The notes: generated by a model not told the origin, from the sequence alone. DNA of 64,000 nucleotides from Lysobacter sp. MMG2 (GCF_016735495.2 NZ_JAERQY020000003.1:124001-188000); one strand, 5' to 3'. Shown: positions 8,892 through 21,640, counted from the first letter of the stretch. Numbers and translations are program-made.

Positions 8892-12212
<3,321 letters not shown>

Positions 12213-12237
12213 GGGTTGGCGACGCCTCCGCTGTTGC

Positions 12238-12356
12238 TCTCTCCCCTGCTTGCAGGAGAGGGTTGGGGAGGGGTCGCGAAGCCGCAACGCGGCGAGTTCG
12301 GCGCTGACGCGCCTCACAACCCCCTCCCAACCTCCCCCTGCACGCAGGGGGAGGAG
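12238..12356. repeat. pair of inverted C/G-rich hairpin repeats
   Basis: Two copies in opposite orientation. The left copy has a CTCCCCTGC-TTGC-type hairpin followed by GGGTTGGGGAGGGGTCGCGAAGCC. The right copy, 12319-12356, reads CCCCTCCCAACCTCC then a CCCCCTGC/GCAGGGGG hairpin. The spacer TCGCGAAGCCGC..GCGGCGAG recurs at 17475 and 30550. Lies between two same-direction genes; likely mRNA-end hairpins. Confidence 0.6.
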
Positions 12357-12456
12357 CAACAAGCTGCAGATAAGCAACCGCGCATGACGTTAGAGGGATG
12401 GCCTCGTCAGACCTGACCCCTCATGCTCGCCGGAGGACCCATCCTCCTGCGAAGCC

Positions 12457-14283
12457 ATGATCAAGCCGCTGACCCTCGCGATCGCCCTGTCCCTCACCCT
12501 CGCCGTCGGCGCCCCCGTGCTGGCCCAGACGGCGCAGCCCGCCGCCAAGTCTGCCGCCGCACCCAAGCCTTCGCCGGCCTGGGTGACCCAGAGCAACGAA
12601 TACGCCCAGGTCCTGCTCAAGTCGCAGGCGGAATTCGCGCCGGAGCAGATGTCGTTCTTCGGCGTGCCCGGTTACGACGAACGCGTCGCCGACCTCAAGC
12701 CCGATGTCTCCAAGCGTTTCCGCGCGCAGACCGCGAAGGCGCGCGACGAACTCAAGGCCAAGCTCGCCACCGAGCGCGATCCGAACGTGCGCCAGGATCT
12801 GGAAATCATGATCCGCGCCGCCGACGACAGCATCGAGAGCAGCGAGCTCAACGAACGCCTGATGCTGCCGTGGAACGACGTGCCGCAGATCGTCTTCAGC
12901 GGCCTGCAGGGCCTGCTGTCCGACCAGACGCCGCCGGAGCGTCGCGCCAAGGCGCTGGAACGACTGAAGAACTACGTCGGCCAGGGCACCGAAACCACGC
13001 CGATCACCGAGCTGGCGAAGGCCCGCTACACCGAGCGCGCCTCCGACACGAAGCTCACGCATCCCACCAGGCTGGAAGTCGAGCAGTCGCTGGGCAACGT
13101 CGACACCTACATCGCCGGCATCCGCAAGCTGTTCGACAAGTACAAGATCGAAGGCGCGCAGCAAGCGCTGGCCGCGATGGAAACGCAGCTGAAGGATTAC
13201 GGCAGCTGGGCCCGCGCCAACGTGCTGCCGACCGCGCGCACCGACACCAAGCTGCCGCCGGAGCTGTACGCCAACAGCCTCAAGCAGTACGGCATCGACA
13301 TCGACCCGAAGCTGCTGATCCGCCGCGCCCAGGTGGAGTTCATGGAAACGCGCGCGGCGATGCAGCAGCTCGCCCCGCTGGTGGCGAAGGCGAACGACCT
13401 GAAGGTCGCCGATCCGCACGACTACGTGGCGGTGATCCGCGCGCTCAAGCAGCGCAACATGCCCAACGACCAGCTCGAGGCGCGCTACCGCACGGTCATC
13501 GACGAGATCGATCCGATCATCCGCAAGGAGCGCATCGTCGATGTGCCGCAGCGTCCGATGGTGATGCGCCTGGGCAGCGAGGCCGAATCGGCCGCGCAGC
13601 CCGCGCCGCATTTCCTGCCGGCGCCGCTGATCGGCAACACCGGCCAGCAGGGCCAGTTCGTGCTGCCGGTGTCGGTGCCCACCGCCGACGGCAAGGCGCT
13701 GGAGTACGACGACTTCAACTTCGACGCGGTGCGCTGGACGCTGTCAGCGCATGAAGGCCGTCCGGGCCACGAGCTGCAGTTCACCGCGATGGTCGAGCGC
13801 GGCATCTCGCTGGCACGCACGATGTTCGCGTTCAACTCGGTCAACGTCGAAGGCTGGGCGCTGTACGCCGAGGCCGAGATGGTTCCCTACGAGCCGCTCG
13901 ACGGCCAGCTGATCGCGCTGCAGTTCCGCCTGATGCGCGCCGCGCGCGCGATGCTCGATCCGATGCTCAACCTGGGCCTGATCGGCCGCGAGGAAGCCGG
14001 CCGCATCCTGCGCGACAAGGTCGGTCTGTCGGAGGCGATGACCAAGCAGGAACTGGACCGCTACACCTTCAATGCGCCGGGCCAGGCGGGCAGCTACTTC
14101 TACGGCTACAGCCGCATCCTGGAGCTGCGCATGGAGACGGAGATCGCGTTGGGCGACAAGTTCGACCGCCTCGCCTTCAACAACTTCCTGCTCGACCAGG
14201 GCCTGCTGCCGCCGGACCTGCTGGCCAAGGCCGTGCGCGAGCAGTTCGTGCCGGCGCAGAAGGCCCTGGCGAAGAAGAAGTAA
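12457..14283 (+). CDS. DUF885 family metallopeptidase-like protein, secreted
   Basis: 608 residues with a signal peptide (hydrophobic 5-22, cleavage near VLAQT). The DUF885 signature is visible at residues 431-437 as HEGRPGH, within WTLSAHEGRPGHELQF, the zinc-type H-E-x4-H of this family. A downstream NVEGWALYAEAEM supplies a further Glu ligand. The C-terminal GQAGSYFYGYSRILELR is also typical. Periplasmic peptidase activity is inferred from the family; the substrate is unknown. A second DUF885 gene begins at 63291. Confidence 0.85.
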   Translation: MIKPLTLAIALSLTLAVGAPVLAQTAQPAAKSAAAPKPSPAWVTQSNEYAQVLLKSQAEFAPEQMSFFGVPGYDERVADLKPDVSKRFRAQTAKARDELKAKLATERDPNVRQDLEIMIRAADDSIESSELNERLMLPWNDVPQIVFSGLQGLLSDQTPPERRAKALERLKNYVGQGTETTPITELAKARYTERASDTKLTHPTRLEVEQSLGNVDTYIAGIRKLFDKYKIEGAQQALAAMETQLKDYGSWARANVLPTARTDTKLPPELYANSLKQYGIDIDPKLLIRRAQVEFMETRAAMQQLAPLVAKANDLKVADPHDYVAVIRALKQRNMPNDQLEARYRTVIDEIDPIIRKERIVDVPQRPMVMRLGSEAESAAQPAPHFLPAPLIGNTGQQGQFVLPVSVPTADGKALEYDDFNFDAVRWTLSAHEGRPGHELQFTAMVERGISLARTMFAFNSVNVEGWALYAEAEMVPYEPLDGQLIALQFRLMRAARAMLDPMLNLGLIGREEAGRILRDKVGLSEAMTKQELDRYTFNAPGQAGSYFYGYSRILELRMETEIALGDKFDRLAFNNFLLDQGLLPPDLLAKAVREQFVPAQKALAKKK

Positions 14284-14310
14284 GCACGTCCTGAAGCGCT
14301 GATGCGCCTT

Positions 14311-14424
14311 GAACCCCTCTCCCGCGTGCGGGAGAGGGGTTGGGGTGAGGGCCCCAACGCTGCCTCAAGGTAAGAGCGCCCTCATCCGCCCTGCGGGCAC
14401 CTTCTCCCGCAAGCGGGAGAAGGG
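14311..14424. repeat. two C/G-rich hairpin repeats
   Basis: CCCCTCTCCCGC-GTGC-GGGAGAGGGG at 14314-14339, then GGTTGGGGTGAGGG, and a second hairpin CTTCTCCCGC-AA-GCGGGAGAAG at 14401-14422. They follow the DUF885 gene and precede the pigment cluster, so they probably insulate it. Confidence 0.6.
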
Positions 14425-14537
14425 AACACCCCGGCGCCGCTGCACCGCCCCATTCACTCAATGCCGACCTTCCCCCGTCGCGCCTGAACACAACGGCCGC
14501 CCGCACGCCGCGGACGGGCCGCGCGCACCCCGCTGGC

Positions 14538-14543
14538 TATACT
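14538..14543 (+). promoter_or_regulatory. candidate -10 box of the ketosynthase operon
   Basis: TATACT in GGCTATACTTTCGC, 27 nt before the GTG at 14571, leaving room for a short leader with a CCGGGAA ribosome site. No convincing -35 is seen 17 nt upstream. Confidence 0.45.
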
Positions 14544-14570
14544 TTCGCGAACGCCGACCGGGAACCCTTC

Positions 14571-15785
14571 GTGCCATCCACGCTGCATCCGTCCACCGCG
14601 CAACCGATGGCGCCCCTGGCAATCCGTGCCTGTACCGCAACCAGCGCCGTCGGCGCCGGCCGGCAGGCGCTCGCCTCGGCCCTGCGCGAAAGCCGCAGCG
14701 GCCTGCGCAGGAATGATTTCGGCATCGACCCGCTGGCCTGCTGGATCGGCCGTGTCGACGGCCTGGAGACGCTGGCGTTGCCGGCCGCGCTCGAGGAATG
14801 GGATTCGCGCAACAACCGCCTGGCCTGGCTGGCATTGCAGCAGGACGGCATGCGCGAGGCGATCGACGACGCCATCGCGCGCGTCGGCGCCGATCGCATC
14901 GCCGTCATCATGGGCACGTCCACGTCGAGCATCGGCAGCACCGAAGAAGCGTACGCATCGTTGGATGCGGGCGAATTTCCCGAGCATCTCGCGCGCCCGC
15001 ACGTCCACACGCCGCATTCGCTCGGCGAGTTCGTCCAGCACGCCACCGGCCTGCGTGGCCCGTGCATGACCGTCGCCACCGCCTGTTCGTCCAGCGCGAA
15101 GGTGTTCGCGCAAGCCGCGCGGCTCATCGCCGGCGGCCTGGCGGATGCGGCGCTGGTCGGCGGCGTGGACACGCTGTGCGGAAGCGTGTTGTTCGGCTTC
15201 AACTCGCTGCAGCTGGTGGCCGACGAACCGTGCCGTCCATTCGATGTCACGCGCACCGGTCTGTCGCTCGGCGAAGCCGGTGGTTTCGCGCTGCTCGAAC
15301 GCGCGCGTGAGGGCGACACCGGCTTGCAGCTGCGCGGTTACGGCGAATCCAGCGACGCGCACCACATGTCCTCGCCGCACCCGGAAGGCCTGGGCGCACG
15401 CCTGGCGATGCGCGATGCGCTGCTGCGCGCGGGCATCGACGCCGGCGATGTCGGCTACCTCAACCTGCACGGCACCGCCACGCCCGCCAACGATTCGATC
15501 GAAGCGGCGGCCGTGGCGTCGCTGTTCCCCGCAAGCCTGCACGCCAGTTCGACCAAGGGCTGGACCGGCCATACGCTGGGTGCGGCCGGCATCGTCGAAT
15601 CGGTGATCGCGCTGATCGCACTGGAACGCGGCGAACTGCCCGGCACGCTCAACAGCGCCGCGCCCGACCCCGCCTGCGGCCCGCAGATCCGATTCGCGCC
15701 GCAACGCGCCGACATCCGCTACGCGATGAACAACTCGTTCGGCTTCGGCGGCAACAACTGCTCGCTGGTATTCGGTCGCGCATGA
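14571..15785 (+). CDS. beta-ketoacyl-ACP synthase (aryl polyene ketosynthase)
   Basis: 404 residues, FabF-type thiolase fold. The catalytic triad is complete: Cys172 in VATACSSSAK, His300 in NLHGTATPAND and His334 in KGWTGHTLGAAG, with Lys329. C-terminal NNSFGFGGNN is the glycine-rich loop. It would condense malonyl-ACP onto the growing aryl polyene. The next gene, a chain-length factor, overlaps its stop, so the two likely form a KS/CLF heterodimer as in other aryl polyene systems. Start: the GTG at 14571 has CCGGGAA upstream; the ATG at 14607 (MAPLAIRA) is an alternative 12 codons in. Confidence 0.9.
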   Translation: MPSTLHPSTAQPMAPLAIRACTATSAVGAGRQALASALRESRSGLRRNDFGIDPLACWIGRVDGLETLALPAALEEWDSRNNRLAWLALQQDGMREAIDDAIARVGADRIAVIMGTSTSSIGSTEEAYASLDAGEFPEHLARPHVHTPHSLGEFVQHATGLRGPCMTVATACSSSAKVFAQAARLIAGGLADAALVGGVDTLCGSVLFGFNSLQLVADEPCRPFDVTRTGLSLGEAGGFALLERAREGDTGLQLRGYGESSDAHHMSSPHPEGLGARLAMRDALLRAGIDAGDVGYLNLHGTATPANDSIEAAAVASLFPASLHASSTKGWTGHTLGAAGIVESVIALIALERGELPGTLNSAAPDPACGPQIRFAPQRADIRYAMNNSFGFGGNNCSLVFGRA

Positions 15786-16576
15786 GCATGGCGGAATCGC
15801 GGATGTTGCAGGCGCGGATCGAAGGAATCGGGTTCTGGACGCGCGGCCTGCCCTCTTGGGCGGCAGCGCGCGCCTATGCGCTCGACGGCACGCAGCCGGC
15901 GGACGCGCCTTCGCGTCCGTCGCCGCAGCTGCTGCCGCCGAACGAACGCCGCCGCGCGCCGGAAACGGTCGCCATCGCCCTGGAAGTGGCCATGGCCGCG
16001 TGCGAGGCCGCGGGGCGCGATCCGGCGTCGATGCCGTCGGTGTTCGCCTCCACGCATGGCGAACTGGCGATCACCGACTACATGTGCGCGACGCTGTCGC
16101 AGGATCCGCGCGCGCTGTCGCCGACGCGCTTCCACAATTCCGTGCATAACGCCGCGGCCGGCTACTGGACCATCGGCACCGGCGCGATGCAGCCGGCCAG
16201 CGCGATCAGCGCGCATGCGGCCAGCTTCGCGCAGGGGCTGATCGAAGCGGTGACGCAACTGGCCGGCGGCGCCGAGGCGGCGCTGCTGGTGGCCTACGAC
16301 GGCCAGGCCATCGGCCCGCTGGCGCGCGTGGCGCCGAGCGAGGGCCTGCTCGGCGGCGCCCTCGTGCTTTCGCGCGACGGCGCGGGCCCGTTGCTGCGCG
16401 CACGCCTGGTGGCGAGCTCGCGGCCGGCGCCCGCGATCGGCCCGCTGGCGCGTTTTTCCGCTGGCAATGCGATGGCGCCGATGCTGCCGCTGTTCGACGT
16501 GCTCGTGCGTGGCGAGGGTTCGGCGTACCTGCCGGCCGGCATCGCGCACGATCTGTTCGTGGAGGTGACCCCATGA
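15782..16576 (+). CDS. ketosynthase chain-length factor
   Basis: 264 residues. It corresponds to the N-terminal ketosynthase-like half (Ketoacyl-synt_2 type) with motifs STHGELAITDYM and FHNSVHNAAAGYW. No TACSSS nucleophile is present, so it should not condense by itself. Partner of the preceding KS (ATGA overlap); it would shape the cavity that sets the number of conjugated double bonds. The next start overlaps its stop as well, so KS, CLF and GT2 form one tightly coupled operon. Confidence 0.85.
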   Translation: MSMAESRMLQARIEGIGFWTRGLPSWAAARAYALDGTQPADAPSRPSPQLLPPNERRRAPETVAIALEVAMAACEAAGRDPASMPSVFASTHGELAITDYMCATLSQDPRALSPTRFHNSVHNAAAGYWTIGTGAMQPASAISAHAASFAQGLIEAVTQLAGGAEAALLVAYDGQAIGPLARVAPSEGLLGGALVLSRDGAGPLLRARLVASSRPAPAIGPLARFSAGNAMAPMLPLFDVLVRGEGSAYLPAGIAHDLFVEVTP

Positions 16577-17412
16577 TCGACCGCAATTCCCGCCCGCACC
16601 TGAGCCGCGACGATCTGGTCGTCGTGATTCCCGCATTGAACGAGGCGCTGCGCATCCGCGACGTGGTCGAAGGCGCGCTGGCCGAATGCCCGCACGTGAT
16701 CGTGGTGGACGACGGTTCCGACGACGGCACCGCGCAGCGCATCGCCGACCTGCCCGTCACCGTGCTGCGCCACGAGGCGCGCATGGGCAAGGGCGCAAGC
16801 CTGCGCGACGGCTTCGCCCGCGCGCTGGAGATGGGCGCGCGCGCGATCATCAGCATGGACGGCGACGGCCAGCACCGGCCCGCCGACATTCCGCGGATGC
16901 TCGCGGCGGCGAACCGTCATCCGGGCCACATCGTGATCGGCGCGCGCCTGCGGCGGCGTTCGCAGCAGCCGATCTACCGCCGCCTGGCCAACGAGTTCGC
17001 CGACTGGGGCATCGCCTGGGGCACCGGCTACCAGCTCGCCGACAGCCAGAGCGGGCAGCGTCTGTACCCGGCCGCCGTCGCGGCGATGACCGACGTGCCG
17101 GGCGAGGATTTCGTGTTCGAGGCGCAGGTGCTGATTTCGGCGGCGCAGCAGCTGGGCACGCGCTGCGTCTCGGTACCGATCGAATCGCGCTACAAGTGCG
17201 TGCACAGCGACGAGCAGTTCCGCCCGAGCCACTTCAAGCCACTGCGCGATTTCACGCGCATCACCAGCCACGTCGTGTTCGGCGTGCTGCGGCGCGGCGG
17301 CATTGCCGAGATGTTCCGGCGCATCCGCGCCAATCCGGTGTTGATCGACGATCCGTCCGGCGAGTTCGCAAGCCAGCCGCTCGAAGACGCGTTACCGACG
17401 CGCTCGCCCTGA
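16573..17412 (+). CDS. family 2 glycosyltransferase of the aryl polyene cluster
   Basis: 279 residues. GT-A fold: VVVIPALNEALRIRDVV at the N-terminus, nucleotide-sugar aspartates in VVDDGSDDGT (46-51), and the SMDGDGQHRPADIP metal-binding motif. No membrane segments are evident. Resembles dolichyl-phosphate-mannose-synthase-like enzymes. In xanthomonadin clusters such a protein is thought to add a sugar or other head group to the polyene; here it is separate from the acyltransferase. It is the last gene of the KS operon and is followed by a hairpin repeat. Confidence 0.85.
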   Translation: MIDRNSRPHLSRDDLVVVIPALNEALRIRDVVEGALAECPHVIVVDDGSDDGTAQRIADLPVTVLRHEARMGKGASLRDGFARALEMGARAIISMDGDGQHRPADIPRMLAAANRHPGHIVIGARLRRRSQQPIYRRLANEFADWGIAWGTGYQLADSQSGQRLYPAAVAAMTDVPGEDFVFEAQVLISAAQQLGTRCVSVPIESRYKCVHSDEQFRPSHFKPLRDFTRITSHVVFGVLRRGGIAEMFRRIRANPVLIDDPSGEFASQPLEDALPTRSP

Positions 17413-17438
17413 CTGCTTTTCGCTCCTCCCGCTTCCTG

Positions 17439-17500
17439 CCCCTCCCCTGCGTGCAGGGGAGGGTTGGGGAGGGGTCGCGAAGCCGCGTCGCGGTGAGCTC
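17439..17500. repeat. C/G-rich hairpin repeat between convergent operons
   Basis: CCCCTCCCCTGC-GT-GCAGGGGAGGGTTGGGGAGGGG followed by TCGCGAAGCCGCGTCGCGG. It separates the plus-strand KS operon from the minus-strand lipoprotein and probably terminates both. Confidence 0.6.
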
Positions 17501-17512
17501 GGAAGAGCCCCC

Positions 17513-18007
17513 TCACTTCACCGGCGACGGCGCCTGCTGCGGCGCCACCGGCGCTTGCGAGGCCGGCGGCGGATTGGGCACGTAGATCGCCACGCCCTGA
17601 CCGAACTTCTTGGTCGGCGAGATGTTCACGCCGATGCCGCCGGAGCTGAAGCTGCCGCCTCCGCCACTCCAGCTGCCACCGCCCGCGCCCACGCCCACGC
17701 TGCTGCCGCCGCCGGTGTTCTGGGCGCCCATGAACAGCACGCCGTTGGCGCCGAGCTTGGCCGCTTCCACACGCAGGTTGTTGATGACCGCGTCCATCTT
17801 GTTCTGCTCGCCGTAGGTGAAGTTGCCGCTGGCGGTCTCCAACTGGGCGATCTCCTCGTAACCGCCCGGCGGCGGCGTGAAATAGACGCGCACCTGCGAC
17901 GGGTCGATCGGCGCGCGCGGCGTGCCGGTGACCAGTTGCGAGGTGGACGAGCAGCCGGCCAGCGCGGCCAGGGCGAGGACGGCGAGGGTCGATGCAATGC
18001 GGCGCAT
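17513..18007 (-). CDS. glycine-rich lipoprotein of the pigment cluster
   Basis: 164 residues. Lipoprotein signal peptide with the lipobox LAGC ending at Cys19. A central region contains FTPPPGGYEEIAQLETASG and AKLGANGVLFMGAQNTGG, which looks like a small alpha/beta DUF4156/YbjQ-type fold. It is followed by a Gly/Ser-rich stretch (GGGSWSGGGGSFSSGG) and a Pro/Gln-rich tail. No enzymatic motif. It lies downstream of the minus-strand pigment operon, 77 bp after the ketoreductase, so it may be the operon's last gene or independent. A role in pigment localisation is only inferred. Confidence 0.75.
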   Translation of the reverse strand: MRRIASTLAVLALAALAGCSSTSQLVTGTPRAPIDPSQVRVYFTPPPGGYEEIAQLETASGNFTYGEQNKMDAVINNLRVEAAKLGANGVLFMGAQNTGGGSSVGVGAGGGSWSGGGGSFSSGGIGVNISPTKKFGQGVAIYVPNPPPASQAPVAPQQAPSPVK

Positions 18008-18084
18008 GGCGGCGCCTCCGTGTTGGGTTGCCGCGATCCTACGCCAGCGCAGGTGGGCTGAAAGCGAAAAATGTCGCTTTCCGT

Positions 18085-18831
18085 TCAGCTCATGCCGCCG
18101 TCGATGCCGATCACCTGGCCGTTGATGTATCCGGCCGCGTCCGAGCAGAGAAAACCGATCAGCGCCGCCACTTCCTCCGGCCGCCCCGCGCGCCCGGCGG
18201 GCACGAGCTGCTTGATGGCGTCGGCCGGGAACGCCGCCTCCGCCATGCGCCCTTCCACCACGCCCGGCGCCACGACATTGCAGGTGATGCCGCGGCTGCC
18301 CATCTCGCGCGCCAGCGACTTGGTGGCGCCGTGCAGCGCGGCCTTGGCGGCGGCGTAGTTCGCCTGCCCCCGATTGCCCAGCACCGCGGCCACCGACGAC
18401 ACGCTCACCACCCGGCCCCAGCGCGTGCGCGCCATCGGCAGCAGCAGCGGCTGGGTGACATGGAAGAAGCCGTGCAGCGACACGTCGATCACGCGCTTCC
18501 ACTTCGTCTCGCTCATGCCGGCCATCGGACCGTCGTCGTGCACACCGGCGTTGTTGACGACGACCTGCACCGGGCCGTGCGCCAGCAGCGATGCCATGGC
18601 CGCCTGCGAAGCCTCCGCATCGGCCACATCGAACGCGACCGCCTCCGCCCGGCCACCGGCCGCGAGGATCTGCGCGACCACCGCGTGCGCGCGTTCGACA
18701 TTGCGATTGGCATGCACGATCACCTCGCAGCCGTCGGCCGCCAGGCGCCGGCAGATGGCGCTGCCGATGTCGCCGCTGCCGCCGGTGACCAGCGCGCGAC
18801 GCGGACCGTCGTGTTTCTTCTGCGCACTCAT
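18085..18831 (-). CDS. 3-oxoacyl-ACP reductase, FabG-type SDR
   Basis: 248 residues, short-chain dehydrogenase. The cofactor loop TGGSGDIGSA (16-25) and NNAGVHDDGPMAG, Ser in VVSVSSVAAVLG, and the catalytic YAAAK are intact. The HANRN pattern after beta-2 suggests NADPH. The C-terminus INGQVIGIDGGMS is typical FabG. It would reduce the beta-keto group after each condensation. Its start overlaps the stop of the upstream dehydratase (ATGA), tying reduction to dehydration. Confidence 0.9.
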   Translation of the reverse strand: MSAQKKHDGPRRALVTGGSGDIGSAICRRLAADGCEVIVHANRNVERAHAVVAQILAAGGRAEAVAFDVADAEASQAAMASLLAHGPVQVVVNNAGVHDDGPMAGMSETKWKRVIDVSLHGFFHVTQPLLLPMARTRWGRVVSVSSVAAVLGNRGQANYAAAKAALHGATKSLAREMGSRGITCNVVAPGVVEGRMAEAAFPADAIKQLVPAGRAGRPEEVAALIGFLCSDAAGYINGQVIGIDGGMS

Positions 18832-19283
18832 GCGCCATCTCCGGAAGGAAGCGAATGCAGCACGGCAGCGCGACCTTCGGCCAACGGCGCGCCCTGGTGC
18901 GTGACGAGGAAACGGTACTGGCTGCCGCCGGCATCGGCCATCAGGCAGTGCGCTTCCACGTCCAGCGCACCGGGCAGGTCGTCGAAACGCGCCACGTGCA
19001 GCCTCACGTCGCGCAATGCGACGAGCATGCCCGGCTTCACGCCCTCGCCGGCCGCGCGTGCGAGCAGGCCGCCGTGCACGGCCATCGCCTGCGCGCCGTA
19101 TTCGCACAGGTGCACGGCATGCAGCCGATCGCGATGGCGCAGCGGATGCGCGGCATCGCGGTGGTTGTGCGCGCGCAGACGGATCGATTGCGCATCCCAG
19201 GCGACGACTTCATCCCACAGGCACATCGCGCCCTGATGCGGCACCAACGTGAGGATCTCGTCGCGGCCCAGGCGTTGCGTCAC
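18828..19283 (-). CDS. hotdog-fold 3-hydroxyacyl-ACP dehydratase
   Basis: 151 residues. VPHQGAMCLWDEVVAWD resembles the PHRxPMLLLDRV start of FabA/FabZ-type hotdog proteins. ALRDVRLHVARFDDLPGALDVEAHCL is the second strand pair. It probably removes water to form the trans double bonds of the polyene. Starts at a GTG (19283) that overlaps the stop of the MMPL gene upstream; no downstream ATG gives a complete fold. A second, smaller hotdog protein lies at 23248-23544, so the pathway has two dehydratases. Confidence 0.8.
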   Translation of the reverse strand: MTQRLGRDEILTLVPHQGAMCLWDEVVAWDAQSIRLRAHNHRDAAHPLRHRDRLHAVHLCEYGAQAMAVHGGLLARAAGEGVKPGMLVALRDVRLHVARFDDLPGALDVEAHCLMADAGGSQYRFLVTHQGAPLAEGRAAVLHSLPSGDGA

Positions 19284-21640
19284 GCCACTTGCCTCACCGG
19301 CGCGCGCACGATCAGCAGCGCCAGCACGAAGTTGAAGGCCACGCCCAGCGCCACGGTGCCGCCGATCGCGCGCAGCACCGGAATGCTCGACGTCGCCAGC
19401 AGCGCGAACACCAGCAAGGTGGTGAGGCTGCACACGATCACCGCGTGCAGCGTGCGCAGCTGCTCGGCGCGATCGTCGCCGGCGTGATCGAAGAACAGCG
19501 CGTAGTCCAGGCCCAGGCCCGCGGCGAGGATCAACGACACCAGATGGAAGAGGTTGAGCTCCACGCCGATGCCACGCAGCACGGCGAGGATGAGCAGCGT
19601 CGTCAGCGCCATCGGCGCGAGCACGCGCAGCACGCGGCGCGGCGAGCGCAGCGCGAACCACACCGCGCCGGCCAACAGCACCGCCGCCAGCGCGAGCGCC
19701 CATAGCACGCGCTCGCGGTACTCCGCGACCAGGGATTCGGACGCCTGCTTCAGGTCGAGCAGCTGCGCGCCGTGGGTCTGCGCGATGCGCGCCACGGCGC
19801 CGGGATCGCGCAGGCCCGACAGCGCGACGAGCGCGGTGGCGTGCCCTTCGCGTTGCAGCAGCAGGCCTTCGACGCTGGCGGCCAGCGGCGTGCCGGACAC
19901 GTCGGCGGGCGTCAGCGGCCGCGCATCGCGCGCGGCGGCGACATCACGGATGAAATCGGCGAAGGCATCCTCGTTGAACGCGCCGCCGGCCATCGCCTCG
20001 CTCAGCGCAGCGCGCAGCGCATCGTCGGACGGCAGCTTCGCCTGGCGCGCGCGTTGCGTCGCCGCGCTGGGCAGGTACCGCGCGGCGAGATCGAAGCCGG
20101 CGATGCCGCCTTGCACGCGCAACACGTCCAGCGAACGCAGCAGATCTTCGGAAGCTTGCAGCGCGTGTTCGGCGTCGGGCGCCTGCAGCGCGATCACGTA
20201 ACGGACATCGGGTGCACCGAGCTCACCGCGCAATTGCGAATCGCGCGCGAGAGCCTCCGCCGGCACCGGCGTGAGTCGCGCCAGATCGTTCTGCCAGAAC
20301 GCGCCGGGCGTGAAGACGATCACCGCCACGGCGATCGCCGCCACCGCGCAGCCCACGGCGCCGCCCATGCGCGGCCAGCGCGCGAGCGCCGTCCAGCAGC
20401 GCGCCAGCCAGGCCGAATCGGCCGCATCGCGTGGCGCGGGATCGATCAGCGCCGGCAGAAGGAAGCGCGTCGCCAGCGCAGCGGTTGCCAGCCCGACCAC
20501 GGTGAACACCGCCAGTTGCTGCAACCCGTCCACGCCGGACACCAGGAAGGTCGCGTAAGCGATGCACGTCGACGCCACGCCCGTGCCGAGCGTCGGCCAC
20601 AAGGCGCGCGCACTCGCCCACGGCGACATGCCCGCGCGCTGGTGGCTGAAGAGGTGGATCGGATAGTCCTGCACCACGCCGATCAGCGTGAAGCCGAACG
20701 CGACGGTGATGCCGTGCACGCCGTCGAAGGCGAGCGCCACCGCACCCAGTCCCGCCAGCCCCGCGCTCGCCAGCGGCAGGCCGCCGAGCAACGGCGCCTT
20801 CCAGCTGCGGTACGCGATCCACAGCAGCAGCACGAATACGAGCGAATCGATGGTGCCGATCAGGCTGGCTTCGCGCGCTGTGCGCCCGCCGATCTCGACC
20901 GAGAATGCGCCCGGCCCCGTCAACGTCAGCCGCGTCTTCGTATCGCCGCGCACCGCGTCGAACGCGGCGTGGATGGCGTCCACCGCCGCCTGCTGGCCTT
21001 CGGTATCGAAGCCGGCGGCATGCGTTTCGATGGCGAGCAGTGCTTCGCGGCCGGCGCGGTCGAACCACACGCCGTGCAGGCGCTGCGGCGCATTCGCCGG
21101 TTGCCAGGCCTCGACGAGCTTCAGCGTTTCCAGCGTCGGATCGGACGGCAGCAAGGGCTCGATCATCGCCGCGGCGGGCGAGCCAAGATCCTGCAGGCGC
21201 GCATCGAGTTCAGCGCGCAGGAACGCGGCATCCAGACGCTGCATGTCCAGCGTGGAAGACAGCAGGTAGCGGTACGGACGCAGGTGCGCCGGGATCGCAT
21301 CGAGCCCGACGTCGGCGCCGTTGGCGACCAGCTTGAACGGCGTCGTCGCCGCGCCGCGCGGGGGGGCAAGCAGGCGTTCGCGCATGGCCTGCGACTGCGC
21401 CGCGAGCGTCTGTGGCGCGTCACCGGACAGGGCGACCAGCAGCAGCCGCGAGCCCGGGCCTTCGCCCAGTTCGTCGATCAGCAGCTTCTGCGCGGGCGTC
21501 TGCGGCGCGGGCATGAACTTGCGCAGGTCGCCGCTCAACTGCACGCGCGGCGCGATCAGCGCGCCCAGCAGCGCGAGCACCGCCAGCCACAGCAGCGCGA
21601 GCGCGAGCCGGCGCGTGGCGCTCATCGGACGCTCGTTCAT
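19280..21640 (-). CDS. MMPL/RND-family exporter
   Basis: 786 residues with about 12 membrane segments in the two-repeat RND layout: one helix, a large periplasmic loop (about 35-260), five helices, a second loop (about 440-620) and five or six helices. Acidic residues occur in the membrane core, as in GLGLDYALFFDH, for proton coupling, and a matching GVVQDYPIHLF lies in repeat one. Related proteins in aryl polyene clusters are thought to move the lipid-linked pigment across the inner membrane. The ATG at 21640 overlaps the stop of the LolA-like gene (ATGA); an ATG at 21625 is possible. Confidence 0.88.
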   Translation of the reverse strand: MNERPMSATRRLALALLWLAVLALLGALIAPRVQLSGDLRKFMPAPQTPAQKLLIDELGEGPGSRLLLVALSGDAPQTLAAQSQAMRERLLAPPRGAATTPFKLVANGADVGLDAIPAHLRPYRYLLSSTLDMQRLDAAFLRAELDARLQDLGSPAAAMIEPLLPSDPTLETLKLVEAWQPANAPQRLHGVWFDRAGREALLAIETHAAGFDTEGQQAAVDAIHAAFDAVRGDTKTRLTLTGPGAFSVEIGGRTAREASLIGTIDSLVFVLLLWIAYRSWKAPLLGGLPLASAGLAGLGAVALAFDGVHGITVAFGFTLIGVVQDYPIHLFSHQRAGMSPWASARALWPTLGTGVASTCIAYATFLVSGVDGLQQLAVFTVVGLATAALATRFLLPALIDPAPRDAADSAWLARCWTALARWPRMGGAVGCAVAAIAVAVIVFTPGAFWQNDLARLTPVPAEALARDSQLRGELGAPDVRYVIALQAPDAEHALQASEDLLRSLDVLRVQGGIAGFDLAARYLPSAATQRARQAKLPSDDALRAALSEAMAGGAFNEDAFADFIRDVAAARDARPLTPADVSGTPLAASVEGLLLQREGHATALVALSGLRDPGAVARIAQTHGAQLLDLKQASESLVAEYRERVLWALALAAVLLAGAVWFALRSPRRVLRVLAPMALTTLLILAVLRGIGVELNLFHLVSLILAAGLGLDYALFFDHAGDDRAEQLRTLHAVIVCSLTTLLVFALLATSSIPVLRAIGGTVALGVAFNFVLALLIVRAPVRQVA

